A stretch of 62,000 nucleotides of DNA. It comes from Chrysomallon squamiferum. Lineage: Eukaryota; Mollusca; Gastropoda; Neomphalida; Peltospiridae. The stretch covers positions 3,934,764 to 3,996,763 of the forward strand of contig CM022670.1 in assembly GCA_012295275.1 (NCBI GenBank). The letters run 5' to 3'. The notes under the pieces are model-generated. The model saw nothing but the letters and a program-made list of their open reading frames with translations, made no database searches and was not told the DNA's origin. This document shows positions 11,361-23,556 of the stretch, piece by piece; position 1 is the stretch's first letter; each line of letters opens with the position of its first letter. The position numbers and the translations under genes are program-made.

Positions 11361-12787
11361 TCACATCTATGAACTAAATAAATAAGTAAATAAGTAAATA
11401 ATATTTATGGTTACCTACACAAGCACAGAGTAAAGAAAATGGACAAATGGTGGTTCGATAATAAATGAATATTTATCGACAATAGCTCCACAAAGGCCTT
11501 GTTTTTCCTTTCTTTTTTTTTAAAAATGTTATCGTTGTTTGTGCCCAGTGACCTTAAATTCATTCCCAAACATATATCGGTGCTACAAGAAAATTTTCCG
11601 GTCACGTTCCGATGATTGCCGAGATGGGCCGAGACGTCGCATTCGCCGTAATCGGGGAAGTACGTGACTGAACGACCAATGCTATTACGCTGACCTGTGA
11701 AAATGACTTAAGGTGAGCAGACGAGTTATTTAACGAAGTGACTAGAAAGTCAACACCGCATCCTAAAACATTCCAAGGTTTTGTTTTTGTTTGCAAATTA
11801 CCGTATGAACATAGGCTGGATGGTTGAAGTTATATTTAGTCGCGCGCTGTACAAACCGACGTGAAATTTTTGTCATTCTGACCTGAGTTTTCGGCCGCGG
11901 TGACTTACAGCACCAACAACAACAACAACGACGTCAACAATTATATGACTTAGAGTGTCATTCGTAATAATAAGAAAGACAAGAAATAGGGAATAAATGA
12001 AATAAATAAAGAAAGAAAGTCAAAACGGTAATGCGGTTATAGCATTTTTGTTACTTATGTAATTACGAATTTTGTTGCTTTCCGAGGGGGGTTGTTGTTG
12101 TTATTTTTTGTGGGGGGTTTCAATATTTTGCTATGACGTGATTAAACAGACCACAGCCTTCATCAGTTGCGGGTTGTTTGCTGAAATTCACAGGACTCTA
12201 ACATACATACACCCCCCATACCCGTGCCTCTCTGCCACTCTTACTAACTGAACTACAGGCGCTTACCACATGTAAAATAATAATAATAATAATAAATACA
12301 CAAACACACATATATGATTAAAAACAAGGGGGAAAAAATAAGAAAGGAACAGGAAAAAAAAAAAAAAAGAAAAAAAGGACAACAAAATTCCGATATCAAT
12401 AACAACATTAACCTATATAAGAAGTATCTTAATTTAAACTTCTCCCTCACCTCTCCACTTTCATCCATTCAAATTCTTTTACACGGCTTTTCCTAATGTA
12501 TTTTTTTTCTTCTTTTTCTTATGGTAATTGGAAAGTAAACAGTATCACAAACGTTCTCATTATTTCGCTTAACAATGATATGAAAAGAAAACCGTTGATA
12601 TAACAAGCAAAACGAACACCTAGGGAAAAAAATCTCACACGACTTTTACCTCCATTTCTAAAAACAGTTTTTCATTTACGATAAAACCTTGTTCGCTTCT
12701 TTGGCTGTTTGAAAAGGCTTACAGCGTACAAACACGTATTTGTAAGCGAGCTGGTTTCAAAGAGTATCTCTCACTTGACCAGTTCAT
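11361..12787. other. Intergenic, with a possible SINE remnant at 12190-12262
   Basis: Unique sequence at 11580-11930 has some CpG but no recognisable exon. On the minus strand of 12190-12262 a TAGTTCAGTTAGTAAGAGTG block resembles an A box, with a degraded B-box-like TGTTAGAGTCC about 52 bases later, so a decayed tRNA-derived SINE is possible. An AAT run at 12277-12298 and A-rich tract at 12352-12377 follow. Confidence 0.35.
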
Positions 12788-12844
12788 TGGCGAAGTGGTT
12801 TAAGAAACCAGACCCCGAGGCGGGTGGGTAGTCGGATCGAATCT
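12788..12844 (+). mobile_element. tRNA-derived SINE head
   Basis: An A box TGGCGAAGTGG at 12788-12798 fits the pol III consensus. A B-box-like GGATCGAATCT at 12834-12844 starts 46 bases later, the correct spacing. The intervening sequence does not fold into a convincing anticodon arm and the ends do not pair, so a SINE or tRNA relic is preferred over a functional tRNA. Confidence 0.45.
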
Positions 12845-14075
12845 GGGTACCGTTACCTACAATATTAGTTACTAAGAAGACGTATTGTAACACAGACGTC
12901 AATCATCTCTGACCAAGACAGACTTGTTTTATCTTCAGTGGATGAAACAACAACCGTTAACCTGAAAAGATATGAATTATAGCAAAAACAAATAAAATTA
13001 ATAAAATAAATAGTTAATGAATGCATGAATGAATTATGAATAAATAATAAGTAAGTAAATAAGTACTACTACAAAATAAACAATAAAATAGCAATTTTCA
13101 TAAGGTTTATTGATTAATAAAGATAACACGAAAACATGCAAGAACAATAAATAATTAAATAAAAAGAAATAGATTTTTTTTTTTTTTTTTTTTTTAGTTT
13201 TTCTGAAAACAAATTGCAATGTAGTTTACGGGAAACAATACAGTGAATACTATGGTGTTTGTATGTGCGTGTGTGCGTGTTCACGAGTCAGAACTAACCG
13301 CAGCTTAATTAGAAATAACGGATGCATCTGCAATTACGAATTTTGTGATGAATGATCCAGGGACATTATCATTTATCACAATGTCATATTCGCCAAATCC
13401 CTCGATTCGCTCGTTACTTGCAAAACGATGCCGCCATTACAGGTTGGTGGCGTGACCCTTGCCGTCCAGTCACCGCCCGCCAGGATGAATGAGTTCGAGC
13501 GACGGTGCGAAGTAATTCGAGCGACCAAAAAGAAGTGGACGCTACTTTTACAATGCGACGACATTTGTCGAACACCGAGCCATTCCGAGTGAAAGGAAAC
13601 TGTGTCCTGAGCTCAGTTGCTATGGGAATTAATCCCCACAGAATTCGTTTTAAAGTCGGATCTGTCTCCGTGAATAATGTTAAGGTATCGTTAATGCCAC
13701 AGCCTTTGACGCCGCGGCTTTCCTTGTTTCATTACAGTAATTAAAATAATTATTATAGGTAAACTGATAGTCCAAGTCCATTGTCGTTAAATGAGAAATA
13801 AGTGAAACTTGAAATGGGTTCCATTAATTGTTGTTGTTTTTTTTTTTCCTGTGGAGTTTATGGTTTCTTTCTTTGTTCGGTATTATGTTCTCGAATTAGA
13901 AAAGTCCTTTGTTTAGGATTCAAGAAAATCAAGTAGTTTTCATAATGAATATAATAAATGTTACAAAACGGTCAAGAATATTGTGTAGAACAAGAATAAG
14001 TAACTGGATGAAGTATAGTAAAATGTTGATTCACAGTGTATGTTAGTGTGTGGTACGACAGAGTCTGGTGAAGTG
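12845..14075. other. Intergenic, with unique CpG-containing island 13360-13740
   Basis: AT-rich to 13340 with a T run at 13173-13195. From 13360 to 13740 complexity and CpG rise. Seen there: GCCGCCATTAC (the reverse complement of a YY1-like site), GGGAATTAATCCCC with a TAATCC core, and repeated TTCGAGCGA words. Open frames on both strands (about 60-79 codons) match no family I recognise. A regulatory island is as likely as an unknown exon. Confidence 0.35.
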
Positions 14076-14237
14076 AGTGTAATGTATACCGGGCATTGAA
14101 TCAGAAGTCAGAAGTTTCCTAAGAATCAGAAGAAGAGATAATGAAGGTGAACGTGTAGTGTAATGTATACCGGGCATTGAATCAGAAGTCAGAAGTTTCC
14201 TAAGAATCAGAAGAAGAGATAATGAAGGTGAACGTGT
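14076..14237. repeat. Tandem duplication, 81-bp unit, two copies
   Basis: Two adjacent, apparently identical 81-base copies; each begins AGTGTAATGTATACCGGGC and ends with GTGAACGTGT. Identity across the unit implies a recent duplication. A minus-strand frame repeats a 27-residue segment because 81 is divisible by 3; it is not otherwise gene-like. Confidence 0.95.
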
Positions 14238-14610
14238 AGTGTAATGTAAGGTATCCCAATATGTTATGATACGGTATGATACGATAAGGAATGATACGAT
14301 AAAGAAAGGCATGCTTTGGTGTGGTATGGTGCTGTGTGTTACGCTGTTTTGTATGGCATTCTATGGCATAGCGTGGCATTGTACAGTAGGTAAAGTACAG
14401 TATGGTATGGTATTATATAGTATCATACCATATGGCAAACAATTATTGCAACTACTACTAATAATTATATAATTTTTATTTGTACAACTGCTGCAACTGC
14501 TACTACTACTACTTCTATACAGTTACTACTATTACAGTACTACTTCTATTAATAATATCAGTACCACTACTACTATTACTATTACTGCTATATTATTTTT
14601 CATTTAGTCA
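14238..14610. repeat. Degenerate ATACGATA / TGGTATGG / ACT repeats
   Basis: GATACGATA-like words (14265-14305) pass into GGTATGG/GGCAT-like words (14320-14440), then into ACT/TAC trinucleotides interrupted by ATT (14455-14600). All are low complexity. Confidence 0.75.
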
Positions 14611-15235
14611 TGAATTAATTTAATCGATACAAATATGCAGCTTTCAATCTTTTACAGCAGTAATAATAATACAGGTAATAACAACATGCGAACGTTCCAA
14701 AGGAAAAAAAGAAAAAAAATTCTAAACAAAACAGCACCGAATAATGACTGTATTGTCTTTTTAGTAAACGGCAGCCAATTAACAAACCATAGAAATCTGT
14801 ATTTATTCCGGAAGACTTTTTTTATTTTAAAAAAGAAAAAAAAAAAAATTACAGAATAATAATGTTTTCATTCAATTAACGGATTAAAACGTTCGCTTCT
14901 GTAAGAATACTTGAAATATCAAATGAGACACACGAGTTCCTGTTACATAGACATAATCCCATTTAAATGCTACGCTGCAAAGATTATCTGTGCATTATGA
15001 CAGGCGTTGAATACCAGTTTAAAAAAGTAATGCGCTAGTTTATTGGAAGACAAGCTGATGTTACTAAGTTTGACGTCACTGAGATAGTTTGTATCCGCCA
15101 TTTTCTAAAGAAAGAAAACTCGCTTTTGCCTCTTGAGTTCTATTTTTTTTTTTTTGTGTTATTCTTTTAGGGACCGAACTAAAATAACATGTTTAATTTA
15201 TTATTAATCGTGATGTAGAATATTTTCGAACCATG
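14611..15235. other. Intergenic, no gene seen; CRE palindrome
   Basis: Low-GC DNA with A and T runs. A perfect CREB/ATF palindrome TGACGTCA lies at 15071-15078 in a small unique patch (15000-15130). Confidence 0.45.
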
Positions 15236-15370
15236 GAATAATAGTAATGATGTTGGTGATAACAATAATAATAGTATAATACTATTAAAAGTAGTAATAG
15301 TAATAATAGCAATAATAATATTAGTAGTAGAAGGAAGAGGAGTTTACTGGTAGAAGAAATAGAACCTGTT

Positions 15371-15420
<50 letters not shown>

Positions 15421-15680
15421 GTAACAGTAGCAGTAGTAAAAGTAGTATTTGTACTAGTAAAAGAAGTAGTAATAACAGTTGTAGTGGTAATTATTAATAG
15501 CAGTAGTAAATGTAGTAATACTAATAATAATAGAAGCAGTAGTAGTAGAAGTAATAATAGTAAAAGTAGTAGTAGTAATAGTAGTAGTAGTTGTAGCAGT
15601 AAAAGTAGTAGTAGTAGTAATAACAGAAATAGCAGTAGTGGTAGCAGTAACAGTAATAATAGTAATATTAGTAGAAAAAG
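15236..15680. repeat. ATA / ATT / TAG compound trinucleotide arrays
   Basis: Interrupted ATA and TAG runs, a pure ATT run at about 15373-15419, then a long TAG/AGT-rich stretch interrupted by AAT to 15680. Long Leu-rich and Ser-rich frames here are by-products. Confidence 0.95.
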
Positions 15681-16240
15681 AAGTACTAATTCAGTCACAG
15701 AAGAAGAAATAGTAATTATTATTTCATTTTTCTGTGCCTCTTTAAATTAAAACATTATTTATTTATTATTTTTCCTTATTGCAAACTGAACTCATAACAA
15801 ACAGCTCTTATACTCCAATGTCTTATTGGCAAGAACGTAGTTTTCGCTGTCCTCCACAGAGAATCGATCTAATGCTCCTCAGCTCCTCACGGGAGCCATC
15901 TACGCCCCGCTCACCAGCAAAAAGATGGTAACAGCTACTGACGGAGCTGTTCCCAATAAACAGTCGCGACTAAGTAACATTTCACAATCGTCGATCGATC
16001 CACGCTAAACCTGGACGGCCGGCTCCATTTTTACAGCTCTTTCCGAGGTTTTGACAGTCCCTGAACGTGTGTGGCAATTTAATTTCTGTAGCGATTACCG
16101 GAAGAAAAAAAACAAAAAAAAAAACGATCTTTAACCTCAACTGACCTGATTCCGTTGAGCATGTATTGAACGCTGTTGATCGTTAAGAATCTGCTCTTAA
16201 GCGCCGATGTGTTTTTCTTGTCGACGCTGCTATTTTAGGG
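15681..16240. other. Intergenic, no gene seen
   Basis: Mixed-complexity DNA. The part 15840-16060 is less repetitive with a few CpG words, but no splice-flanked frame stands out. Confidence 0.5.
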
Positions 16241-16413
16241 CTACTGCTACTACTATTACTATTACTAGTATTACTATTGCTACTACTACTGTTGCTACTA
16301 CCACTACTGCTACGACTGTTAATCCTACTACTGCTATTACTGTTAATCCTACTACTACTCCTACTACTATTATTGCTGTTACTACCAATACTATGACTAT
16401 GACTGCTACTATG

Positions 16414-16444
<31 letters not shown>

Positions 16445-16612
16445 TTGCTGCAACTACTACCACCATGACCACTCCACAAATATTATTCCTGCTATAATTA
16501 TTACTATCACTACTACTACAACTACGTACAAGTGTGTGTATGTCTGTGTGCGTGCGTGCGTGCGTGCGTGCGTGCATGCGTATGTGCGTGTGTGTATGTA
16601 TGTATGTATTCG
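16241..16612. repeat. (ACT)n array followed by GTGC/GTAT tetranucleotides
   Basis: ACT/TAC repeats with G and ATT interruptions run to about 16530, then GTGT/GTGC and GTAT tetranucleotides at 16531-16609. The Ser/Thr-rich and Val-rich frames are compositional. Confidence 0.93.
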
Positions 16613-16639
16613 CGTGTGTATTTGCCAAGAGAAACTACA

Positions 16640-17060
16640 GCTGCATTCTATAAACTATAACGTGTAGAGGGATTTCCACACACAAACAAATCAAGGCAAC
16701 TCTTTAAGAGTCCGCTGGAAAAGAGACATAATAATTTCCGCCGAACCAATTAAGCCAATCCGTCTACTCCGGGATGCCCCGTTATTCTCGTCAGTCGCGG
16801 TGTCTGGAAGTCTAGGGCAATGACCTGCCTCAATTGCTGAGTTGAATGTCATCAAGCGAGGTGGTCAACGTCCTTGCTCTGCCCAACTGACCCGTTAATC
16901 AGCGGCCCGAAATATTCCTCGCTCTTTCATTAACAGGATGTGGAACTGGGGTGGAACTTTCGTGATCTCAGTACGTGATTTGTTTAAACATCCTCGCACA
17001 TCAGAAACATCAGAATAAATGATCTCTTGTTACTGGGACATTTTGTCAGGTATTCAAACG
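16640..17060. promoter_or_regulatory. Candidate conserved non-coding element
   Basis: About 400 bases of unusually balanced composition with no repeats, set between two simple-repeat tracts. Words seen include ACCAATTAAGCCAATCC (homeodomain-like plus CCAAT), GTTAATCAGCGG, TTTCATTAACAGG and GAATGTCATCAAGC. All six frames are broken often, so it is not a long exon. Interpretation as an enhancer-type element is inference. Confidence 0.3.
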
Positions 17061-17081
17061 TACCACAGAATTGTATCCTGT

Positions 17082-17167
17082 TATATAAAAAAAAAAAATA
17101 ATAAAATAAAATAAAATAAAATTAAATTAAATTCAAAAAATAAAATAAAAATAAAATAAAATAAAAA
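17082..17167. repeat. (AAAAT)n pentanucleotide tract
   Basis: A run of A, then AAAAT units with some AATTA variants. Confidence 0.9.
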
Positions 17168-18062
17168 ATGTTTCGGTCTTATAACATCTGTGGACTGAAC
17201 ATTTGTGCAAGAATTATTAATAACAAGTGTATAAAGTTTAAATTTGTGTTAATTTTTATTACTCGATTTTTCCGGCTTGTATCAGAGGAGTAACTGTCTG
17301 TTGTTTTGTTTGTTTGTTTTGTTGACGTAGTAGCAGGAGGTGTTGTTTGTTACGTCATTATTTTCCTTTACTGATGATAGTTAATGAATTTTCCGTGTCC
17401 TGGTATTGATTCTGATGTGACTCAATATGCAGTGATCAGGTCATCTGACTTCAGAACTGTAACCACTGGGATCAAATCTCGATACTTGACGTAGAACAGG
17501 TGTGTCAAGATTTACTAGTAATCTATCAGTTCGGTCAGTAACAGCGTCTGTCACTGGAAAGACAGGACAGGCGTGCTTGAATTATATAATAAATGTAGTT
17601 ATTGAACATAAACAAAAGACAGAATTCAGCTAGCAAATGAGAACGTAAGTAAAAATTCGCTTGATTTAGATTAATCTCTGATACTTTATCTCTTCAAGAC
17701 TCCAAAACTCGGACAACTTCTTGGACCAGCGTATCAGAAAGTCCCCAGCATCTCCGCTTCCTTACAACAAACGTCAGTAACAAAACACTGAAACACTTAA
17801 ATAAATAATATAAGTAATTCTGAAACTGGTAATATACTATATATTCCATTTAAACAGAAAAGCAAAGACAATTGCATGCGATCTTTGTTAATTGAATACC
17901 AAAAAAAATGAAGTTTCTGTATAAGCTTTTTTCTAAACTTGCTTTACCTAAATCAGCCCTGAGTACATTTTCCAGTGTTATTTGAATTTCTATTTTCATT
18001 ATCTTTTTACCATTATTAACTGTCCTTATTATCACAGGACGATTGCGAGCAGAATTAGATTC
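17168..18062. other. Intergenic, no gene seen
   Basis: AT-rich, moderate complexity. A GTTTGTTTGTTT tract sits near 17300. No exon-like sequence was recognised. Confidence 0.5.
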
Positions 18063-18234
18063 ACGTCACGGTACGATTATGACATTTCATTATAAATGCA
18101 GTGATTCATCGACGTACTGAATTATGTACGCACTTAATCAACGTTGGTTTTGTTAGTACGCTTTTAACTGGACACAATTACACGTGATCATGTCATGGTA
18201 CGGTTTTGATATTTCGTTGTAAATGTAGTGATAA
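18063..18234. repeat. Diverged direct duplication of about 45 bp
   Basis: The segment 18063-18107 and the segment 18190-18234 share the order of blocks (GTCA-GGTACG, GAT-TTTC-TT, TAAATG-AGTGAT) with substitutions, at an offset of 127 bases. An old local duplication. Confidence 0.6.
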
Positions 18235-18884
18235 ACTATTATTACCACAACATTATTAAACATAACAACTGAATTAATGTATTTTACATAATTATATACA
18301 TATCTAAACACATACACACATAAAATAGCATTGGTTATTTAAGCTTAAGGGTAATGAAACAAATGAACAAAATCTTGGTCAGTGTGAAAAAGGGAATAAT
18401 TTCATGTCCTTTTTCGACCGACCTCAAAATGTATGCCTCTTTGAATCAAAATGAATGTCGAATGTCTGAAAATTACAACTGACATTAAATTAAATCCTTG
18501 TCATTTCTAATTGCTTATTCCACGATTTAAATTCTCCGGTCACGGTAAAGGAATGATAAAATCAGAGATCTTCGTAGAAACCAGCCCTGATATGTGTTTT
18601 AGAAAATACAGCATCATCTATGAGGCTGGTACACATGCTTACGAAAGTATGTTCTATTTATTAATATTTAATTATACACAATCGATCAGAAGCGTTCGTG
18701 ATGTTGTCACAGTAGGTTTATTCAAGGATATTAACATTATAGAACAAAAAAAAAAACTGATTTTCGATGAATGTCAGTTATTTATTCTGTAAACTTTCTG
18801 CACTAACTCCGCATGTTTCAATGTTTTCGTTTTATATACTTTTTATATTTATATTTGTTATTGGTTTTGTTCTTTATTCACGTA

Positions 18885-18917
<33 letters not shown>

Positions 18918-19843
18918 ATTTTTATTATTGTTGTTCTTTTTATTATCTTTGTTTTTGCTAATATTACTGAATTTTATTTTTGAAAGGTTTTTATTTCTGT
19001 TGTTGTTTTTGATGTTATTGTTGTTGTTGCCGGTGGTTTTTCTGATTTTATAATTGTTCATCCTTGAACTGTTTTTTTTTTTCATTCTTACAAATATATT
19101 GAACGCGCCACTAACTTTCACAACAGACACACACGTCATTAACCTACATATTAATTATTAAAAAACCTCAGGGCTCAATAATATCATCATATTATTCTGC
19201 AAAACCTGAAATAAATAAAAAAAATACATTAATAAAAAAAAAGAAATAATACAAAATTTCAAAAACATTAACTGTTCTCGTGTCTATCTGTATTGATTTC
19301 CGAGTGCTAAAATGTCAACGGAAAACATTTTACTTTTGTTGTCGATCATAACTGCATCTACGCTCATAATGAGACTGAGCTTAATAAATACTTTTCGTTT
19401 GCCCCTGGGACCACAACAGTCTATTTACGCATAGAAATAACTGTCTGTCTGTCTGTCTGTCTGTGTGTGTGTCCTGAGATTGTAGTAGTTGTTAATAGTT
19501 GGTGACGAAGCTAGAACCATTGGAGGCCAAAGACTGCTTTTTTTTTTTTCTTCCTGGCACATTTAACTCTTCCGTCTAGACGATGTCTCACTTTCGTGAA
19601 CTGAGAAGTGGCTTTTACAAAATGTAATTGGATTGTGCGGGTAATATCGCATACAAGAACAATATGGTTAAGTATTGAGTGTTGGAAAAGAGAAAAATGG
19701 ACGCAGTAGCCCAGTGTTTTGTGAATTTTATTATTCGTGATGTTGCTGGAGTCAGTTCCAGTTACTCTAAATTGAATTTTTTTTTTTTTTTTTTTTTTAA
19801 CAACAGTTATTAGTACTTCACGAATTAATACCAAAACCACGAC
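18235..19843. other. Intergenic, with TTG tract and T runs
   Basis: A TTG array at about 18886-18918 is followed by more TTG/TTA-rich sequence to 19030, with GTCT repeats at 19443-19463 and a T run at 19778-19798. The frame at 18511-18792 lacks an ATG start and known motifs. Confidence 0.55.
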
Positions 19844-20143
19844 TACTGCTACTGCTGCTACTACTACTAACTACTATTACTACTACTACCACTAATGCTA
19901 ATAATAATACTAATACTCTTACTATTTGTACTAGCATTTGTATTAGTAGAAGAAGTAATAGTAATAACAGTAGCAGTATTAGTAGTAGCAGTAATAATAA
20001 TACTAGTAGTAATAATAACAGTAGCAATGTAGTAATAGTAACAATAGTAGCAGTAGAAGTAGTAGTAATAATAGTAGTAGAAGTAGAAGTAGTGGTAGTA
20101 GTAGTAGTGGTAGTAGTAGTAGTAGTAGTAGTAGTAAAAGGTG
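19844..20143. repeat. ACT then TAG/AAT trinucleotide arrays in opposite polarity
   Basis: ACT/TAC units at 19844-19920 give way to TAG/AGT and AAT units from about 19945 to 20138, so the two halves are roughly complementary. The minus strand reads as Thr/Leu/Tyr-rich frames with no coding value. Confidence 0.9.
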
Positions 20144-20339
20144 TACGTTTCAATAGTGTCTGTTGAAAGTGCGATGACGTTGACTAAAACTTCAGACAAT
20201 TTTCGAGATGCTTTCTGTAGAGAACTACTACAAGCAAGCCTTTCATGGACACAAACTACTCAAAAGCGGTCTGTTTTTGTTGTTGTTGTTGATGTTGAAT
20301 ATTAACGTGTATTATTTAGCCTATTTTCACCATCTTGTT

Positions 20340-20500
20340 GGGCCGTCTGTCTGAACGTTAATTCAAGATAAGCAAAAACATACACGATGGAAAGACGAGC
20401 GAGCTAATTGTTTCTGGAAATAAAGCTAATCTCGCGTTTATCTGGAGACGGTGTAAAGCTTAGAGCTTAAGCAGAGAAATCCAATATGACTTTTTCTATA
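20340..20500. promoter_or_regulatory. Short candidate regulatory island
   Basis: Repeat-free patch holding GAGCTAATTGTTTC and AAAGCTAATCTCGCG (homeodomain-like TAATTG/TAAT cores) and a TTTATCTGG GATA-type site. Too short and frame-broken to be called an exon. Confidence 0.25.
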
Positions 20501-20513
20501 CGTTATTTAATCT

Positions 20514-20519
<6 letters not shown>

Positions 20520-20563
<44 letters not shown>

Positions 20564-20566
20564 TAG
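20520..20566. repeat. (TA)n microsatellite
   Basis: Alternating TA to about 20556 with a short imperfect extension. Confidence 0.95.
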
Positions 20567-21805
20567 GAAGAAAAATAATGTGAATCTTAAATATTCTGAA
20601 AAAAAAAAAAAATGGTACAGTAAGTTTATTGTCCATTGTCCATACGCAATATTTCTGTATGTCGGTGTGATACCGAATTTTTTCTTTTTCTTTCCTCGTT
20701 TTTATTTTTTCACTCTCTATCTTTTCATTCATCTATTTAACATATTTTACAGTTGATCTGTTTAACCTGCCACTATGTAAAATCCCAGATGTATTCAGTC
20801 AATTCATATAACAACTAAAATGTTCAGTCATTTCATGAAATAACTGAAACTGACTGCTTTCTGTTACACAGAACGCGTGAATGCGAATCAGACAGTCTGT
20901 GTAATATGTGGGGTTTTTTTGACATCATGTATGATCATATTCTGTATTTAACATTAGTTACATTTTAATATTTTAGTTGTCTGATATTTTCAACAGTTCA
21001 CTTGATTGTTATTAATAGTTTCTATTGATTCTGCCTTTTTGAACACGCTGAAGCGATTTTAAATATCAAAGGTAATTACATTCTGAACTTACCGCTTAGA
21101 ACAATGCAATGTGCTCATTGATCTTACACTCAATAACAGCAGACAAACAGCGACAGAGATGGGAGGAATGCAAAGTATGGGAGACGGCTATTCTCAACCT
21201 TTTACTTTCCAGTTTCTTTTCTAGTATGAAGACAGAGAGGTTTATAAAGTAATTTTTGTCAAGTTCCTAGCAATTAAAATTAACTTGTTAATTTTCTGTA
21301 ATTATATTAGTATAGTTTGTTCACCTCTCATAAATAAGAAATATATTAAGTTATCTCAGCAAAAATTAAAAAAAGCTCGGTCTTGATTTACTGGATTTAT
21401 AGCTGTACAATATTGCAGGTGGTTCGGGTGTTCTCGGTAAATCGGTGCAGTAGTTTTTATCAGTGTTGCTGTTGCGTAGATTTTATGTAATATTATAAGA
21501 TGTATGTCTTTCTCTGTGTTTCAGTTATCGATGAATAAAAAAATAAAAAATAAAAAATAAAAAAATAAAGAAAGATGATAATACGCTAATTATTGTATTA
21601 TGCTGTTTGAAACAAGATAATACCGCTGTAATAAATCTGAAGAAGAAAAGACCATAAAAAAACAAAATCTATCACTTTTTGTAAAACTCACATCAGTACT
21701 GGACGTACAGGGATCATGTGAAAACAGCTGCAGATCAGAATCTTCAGTACCTTTATAGATCTATAAATCTCATCTGCTTATCAACTCCGTCGATAGCTTA
21801 ATGCA

Positions 21806-21807
<2 letters not shown>
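20567..21807. other. Intergenic, no gene seen
   Basis: AT-rich, mixed complexity, with an A run at 20600-20613 and AAAAT tracts at 21536-21570. Nothing exon-like was recognised. Confidence 0.5.

Positions 21808-21870
<63 letters not shown>
21808..21870. repeat. (TTA)21 microsatellite
   Basis: A pure TTA/ATT run of about 63 bases. Confidence 0.98.
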
Positions 21871-21871
<1 letters not shown>

Positions 21872-22185
21872 GGATGATGCGAAGGAACTACCCCGGAGAT
21901 ATTTTCTCCATTTTCAAGTTGAACTTATGACCTTAAATGTAAACAGAGAAAGAGGTGGGATCCAGGGAAACAGATCGGACACGTCAAAAGGTGTTACGGT
22001 GTTAGTGGAAAAAAAAAAAAATAATATGGAAAAAACATGAGAGGAAAACAAGGTTTCTAATTAATGTTTTCATGCCGACAAACAACGTATCGATTTACCA
22101 CGGACAAACTTTATTAGCCAAGCTCGTCAAGTTAGCGTCGTTTACGTTTCTGTTGTGATTATGTTGAGTTAGTGTGAACAAGGCG

Positions 22186-22312
22186 AGACAGACAGACAGA
22201 CAGACAGATGGATGGGTGGATGGACGGACAGAAATGAGAATGTGTTTGTGGACTTCTGTTGGTCTCTGTGTGTGCGTGTGTGTACGCGTGTGTGTGTGTG
22301 TGTGTGTGTGTT
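22186..22312. repeat. (GACA)n-(GATG)n and (GT)n arrays
   Basis: GACA units at 22186-22208 pass into GATG/GGAC units to 22230, then a GT-rich tract from 22266 to 22312 with a few C interruptions. Confidence 0.9.
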
Positions 22313-22474
22313 TGAAACAGAAAAATACTGAAGGTGAAAAAGAGAGGCATGATAAGGACTGATGAAAGTTATTTAACAGACAAACAAAGAGAGCGATTGT
22401 ATTGTAATAGTTACTTGCATCCTTTCATTGTAATAATGTAGTGTTTTTTAAAATCTAATCTACCTTCCAGCCTA

Positions 22475-22541
22475 CATACATACATAACTACAAACATATA
22501 TAAATATATATAACAAACAAATAACCATAGATACATATACT

Positions 22542-22572
<31 letters not shown>

Positions 22573-22638
22573 TGATACATACATATGTACATACATACAT
22601 ACATACATACATTTACAAATATACATATATACATAAAC

Positions 22639-22688
<50 letters not shown>
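22475..22688. repeat. CATA/TA arrays and (GA)n
   Basis: TACA/CATA units near 22475-22500, TA dinucleotides at 22545-22571, further CATA units at 22577-22612, and a GA run at 22642-22688. Confidence 0.93.
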
Positions 22689-22690
<2 letters not shown>

Positions 22691-22694
22691 AGAT

Positions 22695-23060
22695 TGACTA
22701 AGGTAATTTATAAACTGTTTGTTTTTCCGAATATCCCATAACCAGCGCTAATCCGAAAATCCATACACATGATAATTTGATCGGTACGAAAGCTTTACAT
22801 GTCAAATTGAATGAAGACCTCGGCTTGGTCGGAGTCGCTAATTAATTCCATGTAAAGCTTAATATCAAAGAACAGCAGCTGTTCACAGTCAGGGATGGAA
22901 ATGAATTCGCAGGCTGAAAGCCATTTGGCGAGTTTCATTTGAGCGAAACCATTACGGATGATTAGCCGGGAAGAAGCAAATTAGGATATCTTATTGTGAG
23001 GAAAAGTAGATCATCCGGCGCAACAAAACGAAAATAATCACCGGTTCAGTCTTCTCCACA
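22695..23060. promoter_or_regulatory. Candidate conserved non-coding element with homeodomain-like sites
   Basis: A repeat-free island of about 365 bases immediately after the GA run. Seen: GCGCTAATCCG (TAATCC core, Otx/bicoid type), CGCTAATTAATTCC, GGATGATTAGCCGG, CAAATTAGGATATC, an E box CAGCTG within CAGCAGCTGTTC, and two separate copies of the AAGCTTTACATG / CATGTAAAGCTT pair in opposite orientation (near 22790 and 22850). All frames are interrupted. Such a density of TAAT cores in complex sequence is typical of developmental enhancers; that is an inference from motif content only. Confidence 0.35.
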
Positions 23061-23079
23061 TCTTTATCTCAACAGCTAA

Positions 23080-23480
23080 TGCTTTGCAATTACAATTACA
23101 GCTGTATTTGTCTTTACCATTAGAAATACCTTTAGACATGCACTTACATTTACAATTACGAACACACTTCTATATATGCACTTATATATATTACCAGTTC
23201 CAGATATACTTACCCATACACATTCATTTATTTACACATATAATTACAATTCTAAGTACATATACACATACACTTACATTTACAATTATGAATAACTAAC
23301 ATATGCATTTACATTTATAATTATGAATACACTTATATATGTGAGCGTATATTTACAGTTCTAAGTACACTCATACATATATTTACACTCCTATTTACAA
23401 CTGTATTTTGTACTTACAAATACACTTATAAATGTGAACTTATTTACAATTATAAATATACTAATACTAACAATTTCAAA
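23080..23480. repeat. Degenerate ACTTACATTTACAATTA-type repeat
   Basis: Recurring blocks resembling CACTTACATTTACAATTAYG at irregular spacing, with TATATATG interruptions. It looks like a decayed minisatellite of about 30-45 bases per unit. Frames through it are low complexity. Confidence 0.6.
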
Positions 23481-23556
23481 ACCATTTACATCAAAATTAA
23501 CAATGATATTTGCACTTAAACTTAATTTCCTGTATTCATTGTTACTTGCTGATACA

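Noticed and set aside
12788-12844. A functional tRNA gene
   Set aside because: A and B boxes are spaced correctly but the acceptor ends do not pair and no anticodon arm forms; a SINE head or relic fits better.
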